From Brachybacterium halotolerans (GTDB lineage Bacteria > Actinomycetota > Actinomycetes > Actinomycetales > Dermabacteraceae), in the NCBI RefSeq assembly GCF_016623465.1, contig NZ_JAEDAJ010000002.1, forward strand, positions 384,093-448,092: 64,000 nt of DNA, in the 5' to 3' direction. The stretch's first letter is position 1. Each line of letters starts with the position of its first letter. This document shows positions 8,853 through 16,246 of the stretch, in pieces. A model generated the notes under the pieces. It did no database searches, was not told where the DNA came from, and saw only the letters and a program-made list of their open reading frames with translations. Position numbers and translations under genes: made by a program.

Positions 8853-9029
8853 TCAGCTATCACCGGCGAAGGCTTCGAGCGATGTCTCGCTATACCAGCC
8901 TTGAGACCGCTCGTCAGAGCGCACCAAGTACTTGCCTCCGGTCGCGTCGATGTCGAGGACTGTTCCGACGACGCCCCGCATAGGCATGGTGGTGATTCGT
9001 ACGGTGTCGCCGATCAAGTGGTCGGCCAT
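8853..9029 (-). CDS. Small SH3/KOW-like beta protein
   Basis: 58 residues, MADHLIGDTVRITTMPMRGV... The pattern 'GDTVRI....GVVGTVLDID..GGKYLVRSD......WYSETSLE' is that of a small five-strand SH3-like barrel such as KOW or Tudor modules (inference from pattern only). AAGGAAGGAAT precedes the ATG at good spacing, which decides the start. Such small barrels are common in actinobacterial phages and islands. Likely cytoplasmic; function unknown. Confidence 0.6.
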   Translation of the reverse strand: MADHLIGDTVRITTMPMRGVVGTVLDIDATGGKYLVRSDERSQGWYSETSLEAFAGDS

Positions 9030-9142
9030 GAGATTCCTTCCTTGGAAAGGGATCCACCGTAACGGCCGCGCCTGGGTGCCCGTCGAGCATGAGAGCGCTC
9101 CTGGCCAGGCGGGGCGTTGCGAGGAGTGCGTCGCCGTGCGGG

Positions 9143-9301
9143 TTAGCCTCGCCAGCGCGCGACGGCGAGGCGCGCTTCGTGCGGACTCACCAGTGCCGAA
9201 TGGCGATCCCACGCGAGGGCGACGTACTCGGAGGCCATGTCCTCCGCAGGGCCAGCGTGCAGCATGCCGGCGACGGTGCGCTGTTCGGTCTCGGTCCACA
9301 T
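9143..9301 (-). CDS. Possible small hypothetical protein
   Basis: 52 residues from MWTETEQRTVAGMLHAG. The composition is protein-like (EDMASEYVALAWDRHSALVSPHEARLAVARW) with helical character. No strong ribosome site is visible and the start is uncertain; an in-frame start at 9352 would add 17 residues. It is in line with the SH3-like gene downstream. Confidence 0.35.
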   Translation of the reverse strand: MWTETEQRTVAGMLHAGPAEDMASEYVALAWDRHSALVSPHEARLAVARWRG

Positions 9302-9831
9302 GACCGGAGACGCTACCTGTGGCACATGCTCTGGTGAAGGGGATGTGGGCAATGCGGAAACGCCCCCGCCTCCCGGAGGAGATGGGGGCGCTTAGGGTTG
9401 CGGGAGTGGCTGCTCTCGCGACGCGGGGACCTCTCCGACGTTCTACAGAAGAAGCCACCTGACGAGGATGATACGCCCGGGTTGAGAGCACTGGTGGTTG
9501 AGTGCGAGAGAGCGCTCCCCCTACCTGCGGCACGTCCATTGTGGCGGATTCCCGATGAGGGTTACCGAGCGGTCACCGCAGGGGCTACGCTTCGCCTCAC
9601 CGGCCGCCTTGATGGGGGTCAAGACGGCCGGCGCACCCCATCACCGGGGAGGTCCAGGACCGTGTCATCGGGGGTGGTTCCGGACCTGGCGACCGTGGTG
9701 CTCCTTTGCTCGACGAAGCGGAGGAGCGCCACGGTTACCTCAAAGTAACCCATGTCGCCCATCTGCGCATATGGTGCCCATCATCCGATTCGAGTAGTTC
9801 CCTCGCAGCGCTGCCCCTCGGCCCTCGCGAT
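9302..9831. other. Gene-free stretch with small hairpins
   Basis: No supported gene. It contains a hairpin with arms CGCCCCC (9361-9367) and GGGGGCG (9384-9390), similar to others in this region, and a short inverted repeat GGTTAC(6)GTAACC at 9733-9750 that could be an operator or a weak terminator for the leftward gene ending at 9832. Confidence 0.4.
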
Positions 9832-10110
9832 TCAGATGAGTCGGCCGGCAATCTTGAAGGCACCGTCGACGGGCATCAGCGACCAGCTCTTTGCGGCGAG
9901 GTGCGTCCCGGCGTCCGTGACGTACCGGTCGACCTGGAGGATGAAGCCGTCACGGGAATGGTGGACCGCGCCCTCGGCCCGCGAATGGTCGCTGAACAGG
10001 ATGACGACATCCGTGTGGAGCACCAGGAAAGGGTCCTCTCGGTCAGCGTGGAGCTGAGCGCCCGGGAAGAGGTGGGTGTGGCTCGCGTGGAGGGCGACGA
10101 TGTCATCCAT
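9832..10110 (-). CDS. Hypothetical protein, small alpha/beta fold
   Basis: 92 residues, MDDIVALHASHTHLFPGAQL... Alternating strands (FLVLHTDVVILFSD, GFILQVDRYVTDAG) suggest a small beta-rich domain resembling nuclear-transport-factor-2-like or DUF pockets, but I cannot assign it. CAGGAG occurs 12 bases before the ATG. It is divergent from the regulator gene at 10325, separated by 214 bases. No signal or membrane span. Confidence 0.5.
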   Translation of the reverse strand: MDDIVALHASHTHLFPGAQLHADREDPFLVLHTDVVILFSDHSRAEGAVHHSRDGFILQVDRYVTDAGTHLAAKSWSLMPVDGAFKIAGRLI

Positions 10111-10324
10111 TGACGAAGGCTACTCCTGGGCGCCTTTGACGGCGGAGTCCGTAGTTGGCTCGGGTTGCGGGGTGCTGGAGGACTGAGACCGGATTGTTAT
10201 GGACCGAAACCAATTCAGCTGATGGACTGCATGCGAGGGCAAACGCCGCCCTACGGTGTGAGCCCAGGGTCGCAAAGAGGCGGTCGCTGGTGATGTTGTG
10301 AATCAGGTGACGGAGGTTTGATCA

Positions 10325-10702
10325 GTGTCGATCGATCGACGTGCGTGGGTGCAAGCCGCTTCGCGAGGGATGAGCAAGGACCAACGTGACGCGCTCATAC
10401 GGATGGTGGGCGACTACTTCTCGCGTCCAGGCGCCTCCGACCAGGACCCACCCTCTACAGAGGAGAGGGACAGCGAGGACATGGCGACCCTCGAGGCGAT
10501 CGCGAAGACGATCCGTCAGGAGGACTCCCTGGAGCAGGCAGCCGCCCGCGCGCGCAGTGCTCAAGTCAAGTTGACGGGCTGGGTTCGTGCGGCAGCCCTG
10601 TTCGGCGAGACCGTGCCGATGATTGCCCGGCAAACAGGAATGATGAAACCCACGGTCAGAAGGCGACTCCGGGAGCTCCGTAAAGCCCCCGAGACTCCGT
10701 GA
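10325..10702 (+). CDS. Putative helix-turn-helix DNA-binding protein
   Basis: 125 residues with a GTG start and CGGAGG 8 bases upstream. The C-terminal part from about 85 (VRAAALFGETVPMIARQTGM then MKPTVRRRLRELRK) has the layout of a helix-turn-helix with a basic recognition helix, like small sigma-region-4 or resolvase-type domains. The N-terminal part is charged and helical. It is followed 21 bases later by a perfect 11-bp hairpin. Probably a regulator of the island; targets unknown. Confidence 0.55.
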   Translation: MSIDRRAWVQAASRGMSKDQRDALIRMVGDYFSRPGASDQDPPSTEERDSEDMATLEAIAKTIRQEDSLEQAAARARSAQVKLTGWVRAAALFGETVPMIARQTGMMKPTVRRRLRELRKAPETP

Positions 10703-11204
10703 CGGACCTGCGTGCACAGAGCAGTGCCCCCTCCCGGGCTTCAAGGACAGGAGGGGGCACCGGGATCTAGTCTACCGGCCAAGCGGGCAGAGCGTCACCC
10801 CAACGGCTCGATACGAAGGAAGCGCCCCACCCCCGGGCAGGGAGGTGGGGGCGCCGGTCGAGCGGAGCGACGACCCCGCTCGAGGCGACCAGTCCCTTCC
10901 CTGGAACTCCCGATGGCCGCCAGCGCCCACGCTACGTCACCGATGCTGTAGACGGGGGCGTTCCACCCAGCCCGCTTCCGCGTCTCGGATCATCCACAGT
11001 TATATTCGAGCTGGGTATCGTGCCTATCGACGCACCGCTGCTCAGAAGTGTCGGCACTCGCATTCCCATACCGCTCCCATCCCCTCCTTCATTGATGCCT
11101 CACCGAGCCGTGCGCCTCACGGCACCCCTCGCGTCGCATGAGCACTCCAGCTATCGTCGTGATCGGCGGCACACCCGCCGTCTCGGACGTACTAGGAGGC
11201 TCGC
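10703..11204. other. Intergenic region upstream of the repeat-peptide cassette
   Basis: Holds the terminator at 10724-10760, a second GC hairpin (GCGCCCC.. / ..GGTGGGGGCGC, about 10822-10854), and a stem TCGAGCGG/CCGCTCGA at about 10857-10886. A 26-codon frame at 11138-11218 (MSTPAIVVIGGTPAV...) overlaps the start of the repeat peptide and could act as a leader, but it has no ribosome site I trust. An AT-richer patch TTATATTCG near 11000 may be promoter DNA. Confidence 0.4.
10724..10760 (+). terminator. Perfect 11-bp hairpin terminator
   Basis: Arms GTGCCCCCTCC (10724-10734) and GGAGGGGGCAC (10750-10760) pair without mismatch. It lies 21 bases after the HTH gene's stop. There is no T-run, as is common for high-GC actinobacterial terminators. 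Confidence 0.65.
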
Positions 11205-11462
11205 ATGAGCATCAGTGATGACGACATCAGCAGCACGGGACCGGGCATTGGCGAAGGCCCCGCTGACGGCGGCGCTAATCCGCATGGCCACGACGGGGGT
11301 GCGGACGGCACGGCAGCAGCTGGCGAAGGCCCTGCTGACGGCGGCGCCAATCCCAATGGCCACGACGGCGGTGCCGACGGCACGGCAGCAGCTGGCGAAG
11401 GGCCCGCTGACGGTGGCGCTAATCCGCATGGCCACGATGGCGGTGCGGACGGCACAGCGTGA
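11205..11462 (+). CDS. Tandem-repeat peptide, candidate substrate/precursor of the adjacent hydroxylase
   Basis: 85 residues. After a 15-residue N-terminus (MSISDDDISSTGPGI) the protein is three repeats of 24 residues (16-39, 40-63, 64-85), each containing GPADGGANP(H/N)GHDGGADGTA. The repeats use only G, A, D, E, N, P, H and T: no Cys, Lys, Arg, aromatic or bulky aliphatic residue, so no ordinary folded core. AGGAGG at 11194-11199 is an excellent ribosome site, and the stop overlaps the GTG of the JmjC-type gene. I infer a small secreted or cytosolic peptide whose His, Asn or Asp residues are hydroxylated by the next gene's product, i.e. a RiPP-like precursor. Alternatives: a metal-binding repeat peptide, or a low-complexity linker protein. 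No cleavage site is obvious. Confidence 0.75.
   Translation: MSISDDDISSTGPGIGEGPADGGANPHGHDGGADGTAAAGEGPADGGANPNGHDGGADGTAAAGEGPADGGANPHGHDGGADGTA
11250..11459 (+). repeat. Three 72-base tandem coding repeats
   Basis: Units at 11250-11321, 11322-11393 and 11394-11459 (last one 6 bases short). They differ at only a few positions, mostly third-codon changes; the clearest replacement is His to Asn in unit 2. High DNA identity implies recent amplification or ongoing homogenisation. Confidence 0.9.
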
Positions 11463-12694
11463 GCACTTTCAACATCCGTGACGAGCGCGGGTCGAGCAAT
11501 CGGCCCGCGCTCGCGCGTCTCACTCGTCTCGACACAGACACCTTCTCTCGCGAGCACTGGGGCGAAATGCCCCTACTGACCCGCCGCGCGGACGACTTCC
11601 ACGACCTCTTCAGCGCGGAAGCGGTCGATGAGCTCGTTGCCGAGCGGGCGCTGCGGACGCCGTTCGTGCGCATGGCATCCGAAGGAAGGGTGCTGAACCC
11701 ATCGATGTTCACCGCCCCCGGCGGCGTCGGGGCCGAGGTGGGTGACCAGCTCGACTCCGGCAAGGTGCTCGAGAACTTCGCGAACGGTGCGACGCTCGTG
11801 CTGCAGGGCCTACACCGCACGTGGGAGCCGATCTCTCGGTTCACTCGCCGTCTTGTCGAGGAGTTGGGGCATCCCGCGCAGGTGAATGCCTACATCACCC
11901 CCGCCTCCTCACGCGGATTTGACCCTCACTACGACACCCACGACGTGTTCGTCATCCAGATCGCCGGTGCCAAGCGCTGGACGATCCACGAACCGGTGCA
12001 TCGCCATCCGCTTCCGGGCCAGCCCTGGAGCGACTATCGCCCCGAGGTTGAAGAGGCAGCATCTGGCGAGCCCGTCATCGACGAGGTGTTCGAACCCGGT
12101 GACGTGCTCTACCTTCCTCGCGGGTGGTTGCACTCCGCAGTTGCCCGAGGGGGAACATCCATTCACCTCACGATCGGGGTACGCGCAACCACACGGCATG
12201 ATCTTCTGCAGCGCATCCTCGCTGCCGCGGGGGACGAGGAGGCGCTCCGTGCTCCTCTCGCACTCGGCGTTGACTACACCGACTCCGCCTCGCTCTCGGG
12301 GGATCTGGCCGAGACCATCCGGGCCACCCGCGATCTCCTCGAGCACTCGATCGATGACACGGCGATCGCTGCTTCCATGCAGCGTCGCTTCGTCGAGGAC
12401 ACAAGACCGGCACCGGTCCGCCCGCTGGCAACTGTCGATCTCCTCTCCGACCTCGGCCCGCAGACTCTCCTGGCGTGGCGCGACGCCCTGCAGACGCGGA
12501 TTGAAGATGACGGGGACACTGTGCGGATTGTGCTGCGCACCAAGACAGTGACGCTTCCCGCGGAGGCCAGCGCCGCCATCCACGCATTGCATCAGACCGA
12601 GCAGAGGGCTGGGAAACTACCGGCCCTCGACCACGAATCCTCTCTTGTGGTCGCCCGGCGCCTCCTGCGGGAGGGCATCGCGGTGCCACGGTGA
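11459..12694 (+). CDS. JmjC/cupin-type Fe(II)/2-oxoglutarate hydroxylase (ribosomal-oxygenase-like)
   Basis: 411 residues. The double-stranded beta-helix core shows PHYDTHD with the HxD metal motif (His157, Asp159) and the distal histidine in LYLPRGWLHS (His225), the facial triad of JmjC/Cupin_4 hydroxylases. KRW at 172-174 is placed for 2-oxoglutarate contact. An N-terminal helical part and a C-terminal helical/winged region follow the ROX family layout (bacterial YcfD/RoxA, human NO66 and MINA53), which hydroxylate Arg or His in ribosomal proteins. Here the gene overlaps the stop of the repeat peptide (GTGA) and its own stop overlaps the next GTG, so I infer that the repeat peptide is the substrate. 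A housekeeping uL16/uL2 hydroxylase is the alternative. Family assignment is firm; substrate is not. Confidence 0.85.
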   Translation: MSTFNIRDERGSSNRPALARLTRLDTDTFSREHWGEMPLLTRRADDFHDLFSAEAVDELVAERALRTPFVRMASEGRVLNPSMFTAPGGVGAEVGDQLDSGKVLENFANGATLVLQGLHRTWEPISRFTRRLVEELGHPAQVNAYITPASSRGFDPHYDTHDVFVIQIAGAKRWTIHEPVHRHPLPGQPWSDYRPEVEEAASGEPVIDEVFEPGDVLYLPRGWLHSAVARGGTSIHLTIGVRATTRHDLLQRILAAAGDEEALRAPLALGVDYTDSASLSGDLAETIRATRDLLEHSIDDTAIAASMQRRFVEDTRPAPVRPLATVDLLSDLGPQTLLAWRDALQTRIEDDGDTVRIVLRTKTVTLPAEASAAIHALHQTEQRAGKLPALDHESSLVVARRLLREGIAVPR

Positions 12695-13650
12695 CAGCAC
12701 AAGTCCCCACCAACGTCCCGCCGACTTCTCCCGACGGCGATGCAGGGAGCTGGGCTCCGTGCAGTGACCGTTCGCGGGACCGAAGGGACTCGCTCGTCGG
12801 CACCGCCGGCTTCGGAGCCAAGTGGCTGCTTGTGGAGATCGACGGCTCCTGGGGCGAACATGCTTTTCTCCAGTCCCGGATCAACACGGACATCGGAAGG
12901 GCCATCGTCCGCCGGGCCGAAGCTGCCGGGCTGCGCCCCGTCGCCATCCGCCGCTTCGGGCGACGGGCCGATGAACGCCGGGCATCATCCGGACACCGAT
13001 GGGCGATCGCCGACGCCCGGCAGGGCCGAATCTCGATGCGCTGGGGCAGCGTTGATGACCCCGCTGAACTGCTCGAAATCCCGCTGGACGGCTCAACAGG
13101 TCACCCCACAACGGAACCGGCGTATCTCGTGTGCACCCACGCACGGCACGACAGATGCTGCGCCGTGCGCGGCCGGCCCGTTGCACAAGCTCTCGCCCAT
13201 GCAGACCCGGAGAACACCTGGGAGTGCTCGCATCTCGGCGGCGATCGCTTCGCTACCACGATGATCGTCCTGCCCCACGGGCTCTGCTATGGCAGGGTCC
13301 CTGCCGAGCGCGCCCACGAGATCCTCACCGCAACTCGCGAGGGCAGGATCGTCCGGGATCTCTTCCGCGGTCGCAGCAGCCTCCCCAACGTCATCCAAGC
13401 CGCACAGGCTTTCGCCCGGCAAGAGCTCGACGAGGACCACATCGATACTCTCCCACCACTCCCAGACGCCATCCACCAAACAGGGTCGCAATGGACGGTT
13501 GCCCTCGCCCACGCCCACCAGACCGTTCGTGTGCGCCTGAATGAAGACTGGTCACAACCGCTTCTCAGCACCTGCGCCGCACGCATCGCAGCACCCGTGC
13601 GCACATACGAGCCCGTGTCCCTCCACTTCACCTCCCCACCTGGCCAGTGA
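12691..13650 (+). CDS. Suc/Fer-like (Apd1-type) thioredoxin-like [2Fe-2S] protein
   Basis: 319 residues. It belongs to the 'sucrase/ferredoxin-like' family: an N-terminal Cys24 segment (WAPCSDRSRD...LVGTA), then the thioredoxin-like ferredoxin core with CTHARHDRCC (Cys148, Cys156, Cys157) and WECSHLGGDRFA (Cys179, His181). Related Apd1 proteins bind a [2Fe-2S] cluster with Cys and His ligands, so a redox role is likely. It starts at a GTG overlapping the hydroxylase stop, so all three cassette proteins are made in a coupled way. It may supply electrons or keep the hydroxylase iron reduced (inference). Cytoplasmic; no signal peptide. Confidence 0.85.
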   Translation: MTAQVPTNVPPTSPDGDAGSWAPCSDRSRDRRDSLVGTAGFGAKWLLVEIDGSWGEHAFLQSRINTDIGRAIVRRAEAAGLRPVAIRRFGRRADERRASSGHRWAIADARQGRISMRWGSVDDPAELLEIPLDGSTGHPTTEPAYLVCTHARHDRCCAVRGRPVAQALAHADPENTWECSHLGGDRFATTMIVLPHGLCYGRVPAERAHEILTATREGRIVRDLFRGRSSLPNVIQAAQAFARQELDEDHIDTLPPLPDAIHQTGSQWTVALAHAHQTVRVRLNEDWSQPLLSTCAARIAAPVRTYEPVSLHFTSPPGQ

Positions 13651-13907
13651 ACCACCGCGCGGACAAACTGAAAAGATGGGCACGTCCTAGAACAGCCGCA
13701 GATCGAGGTGCCTCGTCCCCGTCGCGCACCGTTCAAAACGGTGCATTTGTGACAGATCTGCAAGCTGCAGGTACGGCCCTTCGCCGACGGTCTCCTGCAC
13801 CCGGGCGACACGCCGGGGCTCGGGACCGGGCCGGCGCAGCCCACGACTACTCGCCCGCTTACCTGCCGGTGAACCGGCTCACCGACGGCACCATGCACGA
13901 CTGGTGA
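13647..13907 (+). CDS. Doubtful small frame after the cassette
   Basis: 86 residues from a GTG that again overlaps the preceding stop (GTGA), ending just before a strong terminator. The sequence is Arg/Ala-rich and not obviously protein-like, apart from the C-terminal part (HDYSPAYLPVNRLTDGTMHDW). It could be a fourth coupled gene or a chance frame. Confidence 0.22.
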   Translation: MNHRADKLKRWARPRTAADRGASSPSRTVQNGAFVTDLQAAGTALRRRSPAPGRHAGARDRAGAAHDYSPAYLPVNRLTDGTMHDW

Positions 13908-13922
13908 CCGCCTCGCACGAAT

Positions 13923-13957
13923 GCGCCCCGCCCTCGGCTGAAGAAGGGGCGGGGCGC
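13923..13957. terminator. Bidirectional hairpin terminator closing the island cassette
   Basis: Perfect 11-bp stem GCGCCCCGCCC (13923-13933) / GGGCGGGGCGC (13947-13957), followed by TTT on the plus strand. It lies between the rightward cassette and the leftward PepSY gene, so it can stop both. Confidence 0.7.
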
Positions 13958-13970
13958 TTTCATACCGCCG

Positions 13971-15332
13971 TCAGGACATGCTGCGGTGGGCACCGAGCAG
14001 TTGTCGGGCGAGGTCGACCGCCATGAAGATGATCAGGGACACCCCGAGAAGCGGCAGGAGGACTCCGAGCATCGCCGCGGCGGCGAGGAGGATCCCATAG
14101 GCGCCGGCGGTGTCGACCCGTCGCCCCAGCGGCTTCGGCAGCCCGGCCCCCGGTCCCTTCGGTCGCCTGCGCCACCACATGCGGTAGCCGATCACGATCA
14201 GGGTGATCACGACTGCGGCGACGGCGATGAGCACGAGCTGGTTCACCCAGCCGAACAGGATCCCCATGTGGAGCGAGATGCCCGCTTCAGCGAGCTTCCC
14301 GGCCAGCGGCCAGTCTTCGAACTTCACCGAATCCACAACGCTTCCCGAGCTGGGGTCAATCGCGAGCGAGTCCTGCTTGAGAGGCCACGATCGCTGGACC
14401 TGGCTGACAGTCCACGCTCCACCGTCGTTCGCAGGGGTGATTGCGACGGGATCACCGAGGTCGTGGCCGCGGGCGACCTCGAGGACCTTCTGAGCGGTCT
14501 GCGGGACATCATCCTGCGCAACGGCTGGGGTGTTGGTGGTGTCGGTGGCGACGGTGGGGGTGGACCAGTGCAGGCTCGCGCGTAGGGCGGAGACGTTCCC
14601 TCCGGCGAACTGGGACCAGGTCAGGCCCGTGGCAGAAAGGAAGAACAGTCCGATCGCGGCCCAGATTCCGACCGTGGCGTGGAGGCTCATCGACCGCTGC
14701 CGCTGCGGGCCCTTCCTGGTGGGCAGAAGGTAGGCGCGGGTGGAGCGCTTGCGGATCTTGCGGGTGATCCAGGTGATGATCCCGCTAAGCGCGAGGACCC
14801 ATAGCCAGCTGGCGGCGAGCTCGCTGTAGACGCGACCAGGGTCCCCAAGATGCAGATGGCGATGCATGTCATCGAACCACGTCCGCAGCGGCAGCCACTC
14901 CCCGAACGTGTTCAGCACCCCGGTCACCTTGCCGGTGTGAGGGTCGACGAACGCCGTGAGCTGGCGATCCTTTTCCGCTGACGGAGAATCGAAGGTGACG
15001 CGGGTCGTGGACTCCGCGTCCTTGGGCGGCCGGATCTCGGCGATCGTGCCATCTGGCACGGCGGCTCGCGCGGCCTGCACCTGCTGCGCCAAGGCGACGC
15101 TCTCTCCGTTCGCGGGAGCGCTCGCGTGCAGCTCCTTGTCGTAGACGACCTGCTCGATCTGCGGGGTCAGCGCATACAGGATTCCCGTGACGGCAGCGAC
15201 CAGGAGGAACGGGGCGATGAACAGACCCACGTAGAAGTGCAGGCGCAACAGGAGCTCGCGCAGCTCGTCTCGCAGACGTCGAGGTTTCGCGGTGCCGCCG
15301 CCAGCGGGGCGCACGGGAGCGTGAGTCGTCAT
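13971..15332 (-). CDS. PepSY-associated membrane protein (PiuB-like)
   Basis: 453 residues. The N-terminus has a basic patch and a first membrane helix (LHFYVGLFIAPFLLVAAVTG), followed by a long extracytoplasmic region with PepSY-type sequence, then HRHLHLGDPGRVYSELAASW and a second helix, a further external domain, and C-terminal helices. This is the PepSY_TM architecture of iron-regulated or metal-related membrane proteins. It follows the DUF5134 gene in the same direction (52 bases). The pair probably works at the membrane on a metal; copper is suggested by the partner's His/Met-rich loop, iron by the family. It converges on the repeat-peptide cassette. Confidence 0.8.
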   Translation of the reverse strand: MTTHAPVRPAGGGTAKPRRLRDELRELLLRLHFYVGLFIAPFLLVAAVTGILYALTPQIEQVVYDKELHASAPANGESVALAQQVQAARAAVPDGTIAEIRPPKDAESTTRVTFDSPSAEKDRQLTAFVDPHTGKVTGVLNTFGEWLPLRTWFDDMHRHLHLGDPGRVYSELAASWLWVLALSGIITWITRKIRKRSTRAYLLPTRKGPQRQRSMSLHATVGIWAAIGLFFLSATGLTWSQFAGGNVSALRASLHWSTPTVATDTTNTPAVAQDDVPQTAQKVLEVARGHDLGDPVAITPANDGGAWTVSQVQRSWPLKQDSLAIDPSSGSVVDSVKFEDWPLAGKLAEAGISLHMGILFGWVNQLVLIAVAAVVITLIVIGYRMWWRRRPKGPGAGLPKPLGRRVDTAGAYGILLAAAAMLGVLLPLLGVSLIIFMAVDLARQLLGAHRSMS

Positions 15333-15384
15333 GGGGCGGGCCTTTCGCAGAACAACCAGAGGAGAGAGGAGGGGAGTGGAGGGG

Positions 15385-16011
15385 TCACATCAGGGCGAGC
15401 ATGAGGGCCATCCCTGCAGCCATCAACAGGTGGCAAGCAGCGTGAACGCGGTGCCCACGCTCGCGAAGGATCCGCACGAGCCACCACACGGCGACCACGA
15501 AGCTCAGGCTCACAGCGACCCAGTTCACGGTGGTCGCCCACGCTGGTGCGGGAGTCATCTGCATCGGCATCGAGTCCATCGACCCGCCGCCGTGGTGAGC
15601 GGCATGCTCATCCGAGGACATATCCATCGCGTGTCCCATCAGCAACGGCATCGCCAGCAGCATCCAGACCATCGCCGCGTTCAACACGAGATGCGTGAAG
15701 ACGCCCACGCGCTCGACCCAGCCGTGGACCGAGGGCAATCCGGCGAGCATCAGCACACCGAACACGCTGAAGATGATGACCTGCACCCACGTGCCGACCT
15801 GCCCGACCGGGCGCCACACCATCAGCAGCATCGCCAGACTCATCACCAGGTGGTTCACGTGCACCGCGGTCGCCACCGGCCCCTGATGCGCAGCATGGTG
15901 CGGGTCTGAAGTACCGACAGAACGACGAGCCTGGGCCAAGTGCAGGATGCAGATCACCGCCGTCACTACGAAGACGACGGACAGGAGCACGGAGTACGGG
16001 GCTTCGATCAC
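15385..16011 (-). CDS. DUF5134-like multi-span membrane protein with His/Met-rich loop
   Basis: 208 residues with about six membrane helices. A loop near 130-155 is rich in Met and His (MDMSSDEHAAHH, then SMDSMPMQM), typical for binding copper or other soft metals. Additional histidines occur near helix ends (LHLAQ, HHAAHQ, HVNHL). It is the promoter-proximal gene of a two-gene unit with the PepSY protein. Family known mainly from actinobacteria, function not established; metal handling is my inference from the loop and neighbour. Confidence 0.7.
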   Translation of the reverse strand: MIEAPYSVLLSVVFVVTAVICILHLAQARRSVGTSDPHHAAHQGPVATAVHVNHLVMSLAMLLMVWRPVGQVGTWVQVIIFSVFGVLMLAGLPSVHGWVERVGVFTHLVLNAAMVWMLLAMPLLMGHAMDMSSDEHAAHHGGGSMDSMPMQMTPAPAWATTVNWVAVSLSFVVAVWWLVRILRERGHRVHAACHLLMAAGMALMLALM

Positions 16012-16020
16012 AAGCCCGTA

Positions 16021-16038
16021 CTCTACGCGATGTAGAAG
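16021..16038. promoter_or_regulatory. Inverted repeat upstream of DUF5134 gene
   Basis: CTCTAC-GCGAT-GTAGAAG lies 10 bases before the leftward start at 16011. Its TAC...GTA symmetry is reminiscent of BlaI/CopY-type boxes. On the minus strand GTAGAGT could also supply a -10 element. Candidate operator only. Confidence 0.35.
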
Positions 16039-16246
16039 TCACGCACGACGAGTCGGCGCAGTCGGTCGATGCCCCGTCGATCCCAGGGGAGGAAGCCACC
16101 CATCCGGACACCCGCCCCCGAGGTCGCCAGAGCCGGCCTGCATCCAAAGATGCAAGATCCCGGATTCGCCCGAACGGGTCTCGAAGCGCGTCCTCGCACC
16201 GTGGACCGTGGAGGAGTCAGCGCCCCTCTACGACCGGAGGCCCTCC

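Noticed and set aside
11138-11218. 26-codon frame overlapping the start of the repeat peptide
   Set aside because: No ribosome site of its own; possible leader but unsupported, mentioned only as a note in the intergenic entry.
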